Program-made: the position numbers and the translations under genes
Assembly: GCF_019977735.1 (NCBI RefSeq)
Contig: NZ_AP025020.1
Span: forward strand, 1-64,000
Length of the DNA: 64,000 nt
Direction: 5' to 3'
DNA from: Calothrix sp. PCC 7716
GTDB taxonomy: Bacteria; Cyanobacteriota; Cyanobacteriia; Cyanobacteriales; Nostocaceae
In this document: positions 1 through 9,305 of the stretch, piece by piece
Layout: every line of letters starts with the position of its first letter
How positions within the stretch are numbered: the first letter of the stretch is position 1
Notes under the pieces: generated by a model
Seen by the model: only the letters and a program-made list of their open reading frames with translations
The model's database searches: none
What the model was told of the DNA's origin: nothing

Positions 1-1824
1 CCCCTATCACTTTATAATGAACATCCGGTCGGTAGTTTATTGGTTTGGGAAACAAAAACTGAACTTGCCGAAAGTCATGCACGCGGAGATGGTAAGTTAT
101 CAGCTGGTTCTGTCAAGCTTTTACTTGATGGACAACAACGAGTAACTTCACTTTACGGTATTATTCGCGGTAAGTCTCCGCAGTTTTTTGAGGGTAACGA
201 TGAAGCATTTACGGGATTATATTTTAATCTAGAAGAAGAAAATTTTGAGTTTTACGCACCACTCAAAATGCAAAATAATCCTTTGTGGATAAATGTGACA
301 GAGTTGATGCAAAATGGTGCTGGTACATTTATGGTGCGTTTGCTTGAAATTCCGGACTTTCGCACCAAACTTGATACTTATATTAAACGTATTAATAAAA
401 TTGACCAGATAAAAAGCATTGATTTACATATTCAGCAAGTCAGCGGCGCCGATAAAACCGTTGATGTTGTTGTCGAAATATTTAACAACGTCAATAGTGG
501 TGGTACAAAGTTATCTAAAGGCGATTTGGCACTTGCTAAAATTTGTGCTGAGTGGTCAGACGCACGTAACCAGTTAAAAGCGCGTCTTACTAAATGGAAA
601 AAAGTGGGGTTTGATTTTCGGTTGGAATGGTTGCTTCGATGTATCAACGCGGTAATTACTGGAGAAGCAATGTTCTCTGCACTCAAAGATGTTGATACTG
701 CTACATTTCAAGACGGATTAAATAAAGCTGAAAAAGCTATTGACACTTTACTTAACTTAATTTCTAGCAGATTAGGACTTGACCATGATAGAGTCCTGGG
801 TAGTATTTATGCATTCCCAGTTATGGTACGCTACCTCGTACTCAAAGGTGGGCGCCTTGAGAATTACTTTGAACGTGATAAATTACTTTACTGGTATGTT
901 CACACTTTATTATGGGGACGATATGCAGGTTCAACCGAAAGCGTATTAACTCAAGATTTACATGCACTAAATGAGGATAATGCACTCGATAAGCTTATTG
1001 AAAACTTGCGGCAAAATCGTGGTGATTTAACAATAAAACCAATAGATTTTCAAGGATGGAGTACAGGCGCCAGATTTTATCCTCTACTATATATGCTCAC
1101 TCGCGTTTATCAAGCTAAAGATTGGGATAGCGGTGTTGAGTTATCCAAACATCTCTTGGGTAAACTCAGTTGTCTCCAAGTGCATCACATTTTCCCCAAA
1201 TCTATACTTTACAAACATGGTTTCCCAAAATCTGAGGTGAATGCGCTTGCTAATTTTACTTTCTTAACTCAAGAAACCAACCTCAAAGTTTCCAACCGTC
1301 ACCCATCAGAGTATTTTGAAGCATTTGAGAAGACTCAACCAGGCGCCGTTGCAACTCATTGGATACCGATGAATCCTGAGTTATGGCAAATTGAGAATTA
1401 TCGCGAGTTTTTGAATGGGCGCCGTGAGTTACTAGCTTACAACGCTAATCAGTTTCTTAATAGCTTACTATCTGGTAGTATCCCTGAATCAGAACAAACA
1501 GCTACAATTGAAGTTTCTCTATCGCCAGAGGAACAAGCCTTGAATGATATCAATGGTTGGGTGCAAGAGCAAGGATTGCCACCAGGTCAAATAATGTACG
1601 AACTTGTGACCGATATTGTACTTGATTTGGCATGGTCAAACGGATTGCAGGTAGGTAAAAGTCAACCTGTTGCTTTAATTCTCGAAAAAGATAACCAAGT
1701 TGAAGCTGTTGCTAATAGTGCTGGATACCGTTACTTTACTAGCATTGATAGCTTTAAAAATTACGTCAAATACGAAATACTAGCGTTGGATGTAACCGCT
1801 CAAGAGGCGCCTGTGCTGGTTTAA
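1..1824 (+). CDS. DUF262 / HNH (GmrSD-like) protein, 5' end outside the window
   Basis: The reading frame is open from base 1, so the true start lies upstream. The fragment begins with a typical DUF262 lead-in (VGSLLVWETK), followed by the diagnostic LLDGQQRVTSLYG motif. An HNH/DUF1524-like part near bases 1170-1330 contains LQVHHIFPKSIL, ANFTFL and a following NLKVSN. DUF262 plus a C-terminal HNH nuclease is the architecture of GmrSD-type type IV restriction enzymes and related phage-defence proteins; DUF262 proteins generally use the DGQQR motif for NTP binding or hydrolysis. The last ~130 residues have no recognised domain. No partner restriction gene is visible downstream, so a defence role is inferred from the family only. 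Confidence 0.75.
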   Translation, partial: PLSLYNEHPVGSLLVWETKTELAESHARGDGKLSAGSVKLLLDGQQRVTSLYGIIRGKSPQFFEGNDEAFTGLYFNLEEENFEFYAPLKMQNNPLWINVTELMQNGAGTFMVRLLEIPDFRTKLDTYIKRINKIDQIKSIDLHIQQVSGADKTVDVVVEIFNNVNSGGTKLSKGDLALAKICAEWSDARNQLKARLTKWKKVGFDFRLEWLLRCINAVITGEAMFSALKDVDTATFQDGLNKAEKAIDTLLNLISSRLGLDHDRVLGSIYAFPVMVRYLVLKGGRLENYFERDKLLYWYVHTLLWGRYAGSTESVLTQDLHALNEDNALDKLIENLRQNRGDLTIKPIDFQGWSTGARFYPLLYMLTRVYQAKDWDSGVELSKHLLGKLSCLQVHHIFPKSILYKHGFPKSEVNALANFTFLTQETNLKVSNRHPSEYFEAFEKTQPGAVATHWIPMNPELWQIENYREFLNGRRELLAYNANQFLNSLLSGSIPESEQTATIEVSLSPEEQALNDINGWVQEQGLPPGQIMYELVTDIVLDLAWSNGLQVGKSQPVALILEKDNQVEAVANSAGYRYFTSIDSFKNYVKYEILALDVTAQEAPVLV

Positions 1825-2013
1825 TAGTCAGTGTTTACCCCAGGAGAACGATTAAACTTTTACTAGCTTTCCTGGCCCCTGCTAATCTTACAAGGCACTT
1901 GAATAAAACTTTATTTTTCTTAAACTACTTCTTTATTCCGAACTCAGGTTAAACACATTCGACATTAACAAATTGGTTTGATACAACAGATTATATAAAT
2001 AATTTCTAAAAAT

Positions 2014-3288
2014 ATGTCTACCGAGCAAAATCAACCCAGAGAATTTGATGTAGTACTTGGAGGGGAAACACCACCGCCATTAGGAGGTGCAGTTTTAGGT
2101 GGAATAGAGGGTGTTAAAAACCGTTTGGCAAGTACAGATATTGAAGCGCATATAACAGCATTAAACGAAGCATTAAATTATGGTAATATTGGCATAGATT
2201 TTGTCATTAAAGAATTAGATAGCAAATCTAGAAGACTAAGACACCACGCAGCTAATTTACTACAATCTAGGCAAGAAATTAAAGCTAAATTAGCATTAAA
2301 AAATTACAAATTTTGGATTGGATTTGAAAAATTAAATGGATTGCCAAATAGGCATGTAACGACTTTTGCAAATAGGAAAGTTATTGAGTATGATTACAAC
2401 TCAAGTATAATTACTGGCGATACTCTTAATACAGCTTTTGCATTGAGGTCACATCGCTGGAGAAGTAATAGTGAAGGTATGGACTGTGCAGACAAATTTA
2501 AGTCACTTGTAAAAAACTATCATCGTAAAGGTATTGAAGCATTAGTATTTGGATTATGGCATGGTTTTAATTATAACTCTAGTTATCATCCTGTTGCAAA
2601 TGCTCTTGCAGAATCTAAGAGAAGTTTGAAAAATCTTAAAGCTGTATTTATTGGAGATATTGAAGATTCTGAATGCATGATATCCTCAATTACGCAAAGC
2701 AATGTTACACCTATATTAGAAGCATATCCTAATTTAGAAGTATTAAAAATTCGTGGTGATTCTGGTATTTATCCGCGTACTTCTGGATTAGCTTTTGACC
2801 CCTTACGCCACAATAAATTAAAAGCTTTAATTATAGAGTCCGGCGGACTTCGTAAAGAAACTGTTAACCAAATTTGTAATCTAGTATTACCAGAATTACA
2901 ATATTTAGAATTGTGGCTAGGTAGAGATGAATATGGGGGAACCTCATCAATTGAAGATGTAATGCCAATAATTAACGGTGTATTTCCTAAACTCAAGTAT
3001 CTTGGCTTGAGAAATAGCGAATATTCTGATGATATCGCTACTGCATTAGTTCATTCTCCAATATTAGATAATTTAATCGAGCTAGATTTTTCTATGGGTA
3101 CTTTAGGAGATGAAGCAGCAGAAGCTTTATTAAGTTGTCCAAAAATTCATTATTTAGATACACTTGATATTTCTGAAAATTGTTTATCAGACGAAATGAT
3201 TCAAAAACTTAAACAATTAGATATAGAAATAATTGCTAATGGGTATCAGAAAGATTCAGAAGACCGTTACTGCTCTGTTGCTGAATAA
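2014..3288 (+). CDS. STM4015-like leucine-rich repeat protein
   Basis: A 424-residue protein. It has a Gly-rich N-terminus (VVLGGE, LGGAVLGG), a HEAT-like helical stretch at about residues 45-90, and leucine-rich repeats in the C-terminal half (PNLEVLKIRG, LQYLELWLG, PKLKYLGLRN, LDTLDISEN). The arrangement resembles the STM4015 family, thought to mediate protein-protein contacts; I know of no enzymatic role. It stands alone, about 190 bp after the DUF262 gene and about 420 bp before the next gene. Codon use is AT-rich and like its neighbours. Function unknown; the LRR fold is the supported part. Confidence 0.6.
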   Translation: MSTEQNQPREFDVVLGGETPPPLGGAVLGGIEGVKNRLASTDIEAHITALNEALNYGNIGIDFVIKELDSKSRRLRHHAANLLQSRQEIKAKLALKNYKFWIGFEKLNGLPNRHVTTFANRKVIEYDYNSSIITGDTLNTAFALRSHRWRSNSEGMDCADKFKSLVKNYHRKGIEALVFGLWHGFNYNSSYHPVANALAESKRSLKNLKAVFIGDIEDSECMISSITQSNVTPILEAYPNLEVLKIRGDSGIYPRTSGLAFDPLRHNKLKALIIESGGLRKETVNQICNLVLPELQYLELWLGRDEYGGTSSIEDVMPIINGVFPKLKYLGLRNSEYSDDIATALVHSPILDNLIELDFSMGTLGDEAAEALLSCPKIHYLDTLDISENCLSDEMIQKLKQLDIEIIANGYQKDSEDRYCSVAE

Positions 3289-3710
3289 TTAAATGGAATC
3301 AATTTTTAGCATCACATGGTGCCCATTTACTCCGTAATACCTACGTATAAACATTTAAGATACCTTAAGTCTTTTAAGGAAAAAGGGATGTATATTTTAC
3401 ATCCCATTTATAAGGTGCAATATAAAGACAATTAAAAATTTAACTTTGAAAACGAACGGCGCCATTTTATAAGTTCATTTTGCCGTGGTTTATTATAAAT
3501 ATAGATACAACATAGTTTTAGCAGTTACGGAAAAATTCAAATACTTTTTAAGCCTTTGGTAATTTGCCTGTACTATAGTTAAATAGTATTACTACAAGTT
3601 AGGTTGTCCATATTGTTGCCTATGTTACTTTTTTGTGATAATAGTGTTCATTATTGACTCATAGTGTTAATACACAAGTTGTTTGCAGCTATTAGGGGCA
3701 AGTCGCAATT
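3289..3710. other. Intergenic region with one hairpin
   Basis: This 422-bp AT-rich gap has no convincing coding sequence. It contains the hairpin at 3385-3405 and one GGCGCC site near 3460. The promoter of the downstream HTH protein presumably lies in its last 100 bp, but no clear -35/-10 pair is asserted. Confidence 0.4.
3385..3405. terminator. Hairpin, possible terminator of the LRR gene
   Basis: Perfect 8-bp arms GGGATGTA (3385-3392) and TACATCCC (3398-3405) enclose a 5-base loop. The stem is preceded by AAAA and followed by ATTTATAA. It lies about 100 bp after the LRR stop codon. The T-run is weak, so rho-independent termination is uncertain. Confidence 0.4.
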
Positions 3711-4472
3711 ATGGCAGATGTCACAGAACAACAGCAGCAAGAAATTGTAAAATTACGAGAGTTGCACTTAACACCGAAACAAATTGCTCGTAAAATTGGT
3801 TTAAAAGTATCTGATGTCAATACAGCTATTCAACTGAGAGCAGAGGAAACTGTATTAATTAGAAAAGCTACAGGTGAGTTAGACCCCGTATATCAATGTT
3901 TGGTAACTCCTAATTTAATTAGATTACTACCAGATAATTCTGAGTTTCAACAGCTTAAAAATTCAGTTGGAAATGTAGAAAATGTTATTGATGAAGACGG
4001 TGATGGTTTTATCAACGGTTTAGGGTATGTGACAGTCGCGCGCGAAGGTAAATATAATGAGTTAACCATTTGCACTTTTCTTTTAGACTATTGGTGTTTA
4101 GGTGTTAAAGATGCTATGACACCACGTAAAGTTAATCGGGCAAAATATAAAGACTCTATCAATAAATTGTTTGATGCATTCCCCGAACCACCTCAAGAAG
4201 TACCTATCTCTATTGCACAAGGTATGGTTTATAGTGCATTGGAATATGCAGATAAATTAGGATTTCAGCCACATCGAGATTTTGCTGAGTCGCGTTCGCA
4301 TTTGGGTGACTGGAATGAAAAAATTCGTATTATATGTGGTCGTCAAGGAAAACCTTGTTATGTAGATGGACCCTATGATGACCCGATGAAAATTCTCGCG
4401 ACGCTAAGAAGCAGCGTTGGTGATGGTAATTTTGATTATTTAGTCCAGGTCAAGCCAGATGGATATTTTTAA
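3711..4472 (+). CDS. HTH-containing protein of unknown function
   Basis: A 253-residue protein. Residues 7-45 (QQEIVKLRELHLTPKQIARK then IGLKVSDVN) look like a helix-turn-helix of the kind that begins small cyanobacterial regulators and transposase-like proteins. The rest (GLGYVTVAREGKYNELTI; DRAESRSHLGDW-like region; GRQGKPCYVDGPYDDP) has no family I can name. It starts with ATG shortly after AGGGGCAAG. It converges with the CPBP gene, and a perfect 28-bp palindrome lies between the two stop codons. DNA binding is inferred only from the N-terminus. Confidence 0.5.
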   Translation: MADVTEQQQQEIVKLRELHLTPKQIARKIGLKVSDVNTAIQLRAEETVLIRKATGELDPVYQCLVTPNLIRLLPDNSEFQQLKNSVGNVENVIDEDGDGFINGLGYVTVAREGKYNELTICTFLLDYWCLGVKDAMTPRKVNRAKYKDSINKLFDAFPEPPQEVPISIAQGMVYSALEYADKLGFQPHRDFAESRSHLGDWNEKIRIICGRQGKPCYVDGPYDDPMKILATLRSSVGDGNFDYLVQVKPDGYF

Positions 4473-4545
4473 ATAACAACAACTAAATTTTTACTGCTAA
4501 TATGGCGCCTTGGCAGATACTACTTTTGTAAAAAATTATATCTAC

Positions 4546-4573
4546 GTAGAGACGCGATTAATCGCGTCTCTAC
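4546..4573. repeat. 28-bp perfect palindrome (GTAGAGACG family)
   Basis: A perfect palindrome whose left arm is GTAGAGACGCGATT and whose right arm is its complement. It lies between convergent genes. Related palindromes occur at 5951-5978 and 23835-23856 with the shared outer arm GTAGAGAC/GTCTC. It could serve as a bidirectional terminator or be a small dispersed cyanobacterial repeat. Confidence 0.7.
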
Positions 4574-4621
4574 AACGTGTGAATTTTATAATTTTTTGAA
4601 GTTAGGCGCCAGGACATAATA

Positions 4622-5392
4622 TTACTGGCGCCTGTTTAAATTAGATATGCGTTTACTTCTTCTTCGCTTTTTGTAATTAATAACATCATGTTTGAGTGAC
4701 ATGAACGGGTAAATATCTCCACAAAAGTGAAAACCGATAGCTCCAAGCAGCCCAACAGGTGAGTAGAGCAATGCTACAACAATAAGATAAAAAGTAATGT
4801 GCGTAGTAATTTGTAATTTCCCTTGATAGATATGATTCCCAATATTGACAAATAATCCTATAGCAATAGCTAACCAATGATTATTTATATAAATGCCTAA
4901 TTGATGTACTAATATTCCACGGAACATCAATTCTTCGGTAATTGGATTAAGTAAACATATAGCTATTAGTAACAATATTTTTTGAAGTTTATGACGTGGC
5001 ATCAACCTGACTAGGACTCTATAAGTTTCATCTTCTAACACTTCAGAAACTTTTAACAATTTGAATATTTTATTTAGTCCCAAAACAAATATAATATAGC
5101 AAATAATGCCTACAATCAGAGAAGCCAGTGGGAATATTGTAAATTTTAAACCAACTGATAAAAAATCCCATCCCATGTTATAGGATATTGTAAAAAATAC
5201 TAGTAATATTATCTGAGTATATAAGACTGGATAAGCAAAGTGAGACTTTGGTCTTTCTATTTTTAAATATCTTTTCTTTTGCTGCTTTCTAATTAATAGT
5301 CTTTGATATACGCTGTTCACCACATTTACTGCACTCACAAAAAGTACAAACCATAGAACAAGTGTATTTAATGGTGGTAATTCTATTTTCAC
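4622..5392 (-). CDS. CPBP-family intramembrane metalloprotease
   Basis: A 256-residue polytopic membrane protein. Motif 1 of the CPBP (CAAX protease and bacteriocin-processing, Abi) family is present as EELMFRG in PITEELMFRG. Motif 2 is near GNHIYQG and motif 3 is FHFCGDIYP. The conserved Glu-Glu-x-x-x-Arg and later His residues are the expected metal ligands and catalytic residues. The N-terminus holds several hydrophobic segments (for example LVLWFVLFVSAVNVV) separated by a basic KQQKKR loop. Family roles include bacteriocin self-immunity and prenyl-protein processing; nothing nearby identifies the substrate. The C-terminus is very basic (KKRRRSKR). Confidence 0.8.
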   Translation of the reverse strand: MKIELPPLNTLVLWFVLFVSAVNVVNSVYQRLLIRKQQKKRYLKIERPKSHFAYPVLYTQIILLVFFTISYNMGWDFLSVGLKFTIFPLASLIVGIICYIIFVLGLNKIFKLLKVSEVLEDETYRVLVRLMPRHKLQKILLLIAICLLNPITEELMFRGILVHQLGIYINNHWLAIAIGLFVNIGNHIYQGKLQITTHITFYLIVVALLYSPVGLLGAIGFHFCGDIYPFMSLKHDVINYKKRRRSKRISNLNRRQ

Positions 5393-5626
5393 TATTTTCA
5401 GGCGCCGTTCGCTGTATAGCAGATACTACTTCATTATGTTACCGGATTCATTTACAGCCTACAAAAATTTTATACTCAAATCTTAACTATTACATCTAAG
5501 TATCCTGTAGATTTTGGGTTTTAGCATAAATTATTAGTTACAAAACTTAATTTTTCTCAAACTATTAAATAAGGCTTGTATTAGTAGTAAGCTTATTTTT
5601 GTCTCAATAAATAAATTTTACGTACT

Positions 5627-5902
5627 ATGTTTGAATCTGATGAAGAAGCTGATTTTGTCGAAGACGAGGAATATCCCGAAGAATTGCATCCAATTTCTGA
5701 AGTATCAGATTGGATATTCGACCTCGTTGAAAAATTAGAACGAGTACAAAAAAGACTGGATAACTTTGAAGAGGAGTATCTGCAAGCTGATAAAGAAACG
5801 CGCGCTGAGATGGAAATGCCCTCAGAATGGTTATTGAAAGCTTGGATGGATTTTTTAGAGCGCGCGGATGGTGAGGTTAATAGCTTGAGTGACCCTATAT
5901 AA
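5627..5902 (+). CDS. Small acidic protein, unknown
   Basis: A 91-residue, strongly acidic protein (opening MFESDEEADFVEDEEYPEE). A probable helical coiled segment follows at residues 33-60 (LVEKLERVQKRLDNFEEEY). No family recognised. It starts at ATG after an AT-rich leader without a strong ribosome-binding site. It converges with the PEP-CTERM gene, with a palindrome between them. Low complexity and small size make function assignment impossible; coding is likely because the frame is intact and GC-poor like its neighbours. Confidence 0.5.
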   Translation: MFESDEEADFVEDEEYPEELHPISEVSDWIFDLVEKLERVQKRLDNFEEEYLQADKETRAEMEMPSEWLLKAWMDFLERADGEVNSLSDPI

Positions 5903-5950
5903 CAGCGTATATTATTTGTAGAAAATGTTTTATTCTAAAATTCGTATATT

Positions 5951-5978
5951 GTAGAGACCGGGTTAATACGGTCTCTAC
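5951..5978. repeat. Palindrome of the GTAGAGACC type between convergent genes
   Basis: Ten-bp perfect arms GTAGAGACCG and CGGTCTCTAC are separated by 8 bases. It sits in the 77-bp gap between two convergent stop codons. Same outer sequence as the palindrome at 4546-4573. Confidence 0.65.
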
Positions 5979-5979
5979 A

Positions 5980-7113
5980 TTATTGGTTTGTTATGCGTTC
6001 TTGGTTCTTTTGCTTAACTGTGTGCGTTATAATATAAAAAAACAATAAGGTGAATAAGCTAAATATTAAAGATGGTTCAGGTACAGGAGTAACTTTTCTT
6101 GAAGTGTAAGTAATGCCAATAGGACGTAAAAGTTTGTTAGTAGTAGGTACAAATATTGCATTAGTATTACCAGGCGAAGGTAACTCATTACCACTTATTG
6201 CATCATAACGTAGGATGGCGCCTAAATTACCACTATTGGCTGTATTATCAAATCCAACAGTATAAAGAAAATTATTATCGTCTAAAGTTAAACTGCCAAT
6301 AAAATTACTGCTTGGAATTGTACCCGTATAGTTAGTCGATAAAGTATCAATCAAAGCCCCTGTTTTGGAATTGTAACGCCTAATATCATTCGCAAAATCG
6401 CTAACGAACAAATCGCCATTAAGAGCTTCTTCTAATCCGAGAAAACTAACAAAACCAAAACTTGATGGTGATGGTGTTGGTTGGTCTATGAATACAGTAG
6501 ATGTTTTTGTTGGAATATCATAACGCAACACTTGAGAAGGTAAACCAAAGCTAAAATCTGGTTGACCGTTTAATGCGACACTACCTTGAGTTGTTACATA
6601 TAAACTACCGTCGGTGCCAAATAATAAACCGTTAGGACCGTTTAATCCTCCAGGTTTACCATTTCCTTGTGCAAAAACATCAATAAACGCTCCTGTTTTA
6701 CCGTCATAGCGTAAGATTTGGTCACTCAGAAAGCTACTAACATAAAGATTACCATCGGAACCAAATGCTGTTCCATAGGGACGAACTAACCCGCCACCTG
6801 ATGCAAAAGTATCAATAAATTGTCCGTTTATTCCGTTATATCGAAGAATTGCAGAATTTTCTATTGTGTCGCCACTCGATACATAAAGATTACCATCAGC
6901 ACCAAATAACAAATTATCCGGCGCCTTTAAACCTCCGCTACCAGGAGTAATAAATTCACCCAAAAAATTTCCATTCTGTTCGTCAAACAATACTACATTG
7001 TCACCTCTAGTATTTCCAACCAGTAAAACTGCATTCGCTGCTTCTAGCCCAATACTTAAAAGCGATGTACCCAAAACTACTGCTGCCTGAAGTAAAATTT
7101 TCTTACTATTCAT
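5980..7113 (-). CDS. Secreted NHL-type beta-propeller protein with PEP-CTERM anchor
   Basis: A 377-residue exported protein. The N-terminus is a signal peptide (KKILLQAAVVLGTSLLS then AANA). The body contains repeated propeller units built on the pattern LLFGADGNLYVSS, AFGSDGNLYVSS, LLFGTDGSLYVTT and ILRYDGKTGAFID, as in NHL/SMP-30-type beta-propellers. The end carries a PEP-CTERM sorting signal: VPEPS, a hydrophobic helix, then basic residues. PEP-CTERM proteins are exosortase substrates linked to the envelope or extracellular polysaccharide. No exosortase is in the window. Ligand unknown. Confidence 0.8.
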   Translation of the reverse strand: MNSKKILLQAAVVLGTSLLSIGLEAANAVLLVGNTRGDNVVLFDEQNGNFLGEFITPGSGGLKAPDNLLFGADGNLYVSSGDTIENSAILRYNGINGQFIDTFASGGGLVRPYGTAFGSDGNLYVSSFLSDQILRYDGKTGAFIDVFAQGNGKPGGLNGPNGLLFGTDGSLYVTTQGSVALNGQPDFSFGLPSQVLRYDIPTKTSTVFIDQPTPSPSSFGFVSFLGLEEALNGDLFVSDFANDIRRYNSKTGALIDTLSTNYTGTIPSSNFIGSLTLDDNNFLYTVGFDNTANSGNLGAILRYDAISGNELPSPGNTNAIFVPTTNKLLRPIGITYTSRKVTPVPEPSLIFSLFTLLFFYIITHTVKQKNQERITNQ

Positions 7114-7397
7114 TTTTTATCTCGTGTTGCAGAATGGCTTTTAAGTAAAAATACCAGTAATCATCTAATTTTGGAACATCAACGCTTGAAAATACTGCTA
7201 AATTTACGGAATCTTAATTTTATGTTTAACTTAGACACACAGAGTGGCGCCGTTATTCATTACTGAAAGGCGCCTGTTTTACAACAAACAAGTATAATTA
7301 TTTTACAAATTATACTCATCTACGGCGCCGAGTGCTTTGAGGGTGGGTTATACTTTCCTTTATGATATAACTTTAAAAAAACGTATTAGCAGTTAAA

Positions 7398-8429
7398 ATG
7401 GTAGGAAATATCAATAGAGATTATTATGAATTTGATACTGTCATTGTTAATGAAAGCGGTCAAGAAATTAGACGTGAAAGAGGACGAGCAGAGTTTTTCA
7501 TAGAAGATTTAGAAAATAATACTTTGTTGGAAATCGTTAGTATTCCTGCTGGTAACTTTTTAATGGGTGTTCATCCAGAAGAAATTACAAAGTGGAGAAG
7601 AATATCTCGTAGAAAAAGAGGAGATAACTTTCTTGGCAAAATTTATAATGATTTAAATATAGACGCATTGGATGATGTATTCGCTAATAATGATGATGCT
7701 TCAATGCAAGGCGTAGGCTCAAGTCATCGTGTAACTTTACCTTCTTTTTGTATTAGTAAATTTCCAATAACACAAGCGCAATGGCTTGCCGTTACTCTTT
7801 TGCCTCAAGTTAATCTTACACTTAATCCTCAACCATCACATTTTAAAGGAGCAAATTTACCTGTTGAGTGTGTATCTTTTTACGAAGCTGTGGAATTTTG
7901 TAATCGTTTATCTCAGAAAACAGGTAAAACCTACCGCTTACCAACTGAGTCAGAATGGGAATACGCTTGTCGTGCAGGAACTACAACAAGTTTTCATTTT
8001 GGCGAAACCATAACTACTGATTTGGCTAATTATAACGGTAGTTATTATACATATAATTTTGAATCAACAGGAAAATATCTTCAACAAACAACACCTGTGG
8101 GAAGTTACGGAGTTGCAAATGCATTTGGTTTATACGATATGCACGGCAATGTATCAGAATGGTGTCAAGACAATTTAAACTCGACTCCATATAAAGGGGC
8201 GCCAACTGACGGAAGTGCTTGGATATATCAAACTGATACTTCTCCATCCTTCTTTTTGACTAATTTCTTAGAATCATTGATGGAAAATATGTTTGAAAAT
8301 CCAAAATATCATGTTTCCCGTGGTGGTTCATGGAAAAATGATGTTTTTGGTGTTACTTCTTGGCAACGTCGTGGTTTAAACCCAGACAATAAGCAAAATT
8401 TTATAGGTTTTCGAGTAGTGCAAGCTTGA
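7398..8429 (+). CDS. Formylglycine-generating-enzyme (SUMF1)-like protein without catalytic cysteines
   Basis: A 343-residue protein with the SUMF1/FGE C-type-lectin-like fold: EIVSIPAGNFLMG, FCISKFPITQAQW, VECVSFYEAVEFCNRLS, YRLPTESEWEYACRAGT, LYDMHGNVSEWCQD, then the C-terminal VSRGGSW and FIGFRVV. In true FGE two cysteines follow the GGS motif and oxidise a sulfatase cysteine. Here that segment reads GGSWKNDVFGVTSWQRRG, with no Cys, so catalytic formylglycine formation is unlikely. Many cyanobacterial members use the fold for binding or iron/maturation roles. It is divergent from the PEP-CTERM gene, and the 284-bp gap between them holds three GGCGCC sites. Confidence 0.8.
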   Translation: MVGNINRDYYEFDTVIVNESGQEIRRERGRAEFFIEDLENNTLLEIVSIPAGNFLMGVHPEEITKWRRISRRKRGDNFLGKIYNDLNIDALDDVFANNDDASMQGVGSSHRVTLPSFCISKFPITQAQWLAVTLLPQVNLTLNPQPSHFKGANLPVECVSFYEAVEFCNRLSQKTGKTYRLPTESEWEYACRAGTTTSFHFGETITTDLANYNGSYYTYNFESTGKYLQQTTPVGSYGVANAFGLYDMHGNVSEWCQDNLNSTPYKGAPTDGSAWIYQTDTSPSFFLTNFLESLMENMFENPKYHVSRGGSWKNDVFGVTSWQRRGLNPDNKQNFIGFRVVQA

Positions 8430-8468
8430 TGTTCGGTAGATTATGATGCTCTTATTATTATTTGAAGT

Positions 8469-9131
8469 TTACTTACCGAAGCCTTTAACCACTCGTAAAT
8501 GCTTTTTCTTCAAATTAATTGGATATAAGTGTTGTTCTGGATTATTTAATACTTTAATCCACGGAATTGTAGCGATACTCATTAGGGTAGAACATTGCAT
8601 GACTTGATGCGGTGGATAATCGTCAAATATTTGGTCTATAAACCAACTCAAAGCTTTACCTCCTCTATATATAGCTGTAATTAATCCAAATGCCATGCAT
8701 TTAGCTAATAAGTAACCATTTTCTTCTTTATATAAAAAATCGCCAATTTCTTCTACTAACTGATAATGTTCTTTTATATCAAATTTTTTTCTTAACTTTT
8801 TCATTGAATCTACCCAATCAGGTGTTGAAGGGTAAAGAATATATTGTTCAGCATGGTATGTGTAGTTTTTCCTACCTATAGAGTTACGATACTCGTTAAG
8901 GTCATTTTCCATTATTAATTTGTAAAAATCTTCAGCTTCATTTTTTGTCAAGTGACTACTAGGAATAGATAAGCTTCCGGTTTGAAGAAATTCATTAATC
9001 TTTTCTTCGCCATTTACAGGAGTCATGCTATCTTTATGAGTTCCATTTAAGCATTCGCTATTGTTAAGTAATAATTGCCAAAAATACTTTTTTAATAACG
9101 CTTCGATACTTTGTTCAGTTAATTGCCGCAT
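8469..9131 (-). CDS. Hypothetical protein, 220 aa
   Basis: An intact soluble 220-residue protein with no recognised family. It has charged helices at the start (LTEQSIEALLKKYFWQLLL), a central part containing YHAEQYILYPSTPDWVDSMKK, and a hydrophobic stretch (LLAKCMAFGLITAIY). Initiation at the ATG 9131 (MRQLTEQS) fits. It converges with the FGE-like gene, with about 40 bp between stops. No operon partner is evident. Confidence 0.5.
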   Translation of the reverse strand: MRQLTEQSIEALLKKYFWQLLLNNSECLNGTHKDSMTPVNGEEKINEFLQTGSLSIPSSHLTKNEAEDFYKLIMENDLNEYRNSIGRKNYTYHAEQYILYPSTPDWVDSMKKLRKKFDIKEHYQLVEEIGDFLYKEENGYLLAKCMAFGLITAIYRGGKALSWFIDQIFDDYPPHQVMQCSTLMSIATIPWIKVLNNPEQHLYPINLKKKHLRVVKGFGK

Positions 9132-9305
9132 ATGCTTATGTTAGTAAGTTGTACTTTTATGCCACGCATTTATTTACATAACTACTTAATACTAAGATAA
9201 ACCTGAACACCGTAAAAATACTACACGATAATGTAATATACGCTTCAAGTGGCACCGCGTTTGAAAGTGCATAATTGTGTCCAACTGGTTTACGAAAGTA
9301 GGTTA

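Noticed and set aside
7398-8429. Diversity-generating retroelement target
   Set aside because: The FGE/C-type-lectin end is typical for such targets, but no reverse transcriptase and no template-repeat copy of the 3' end are visible in the window.
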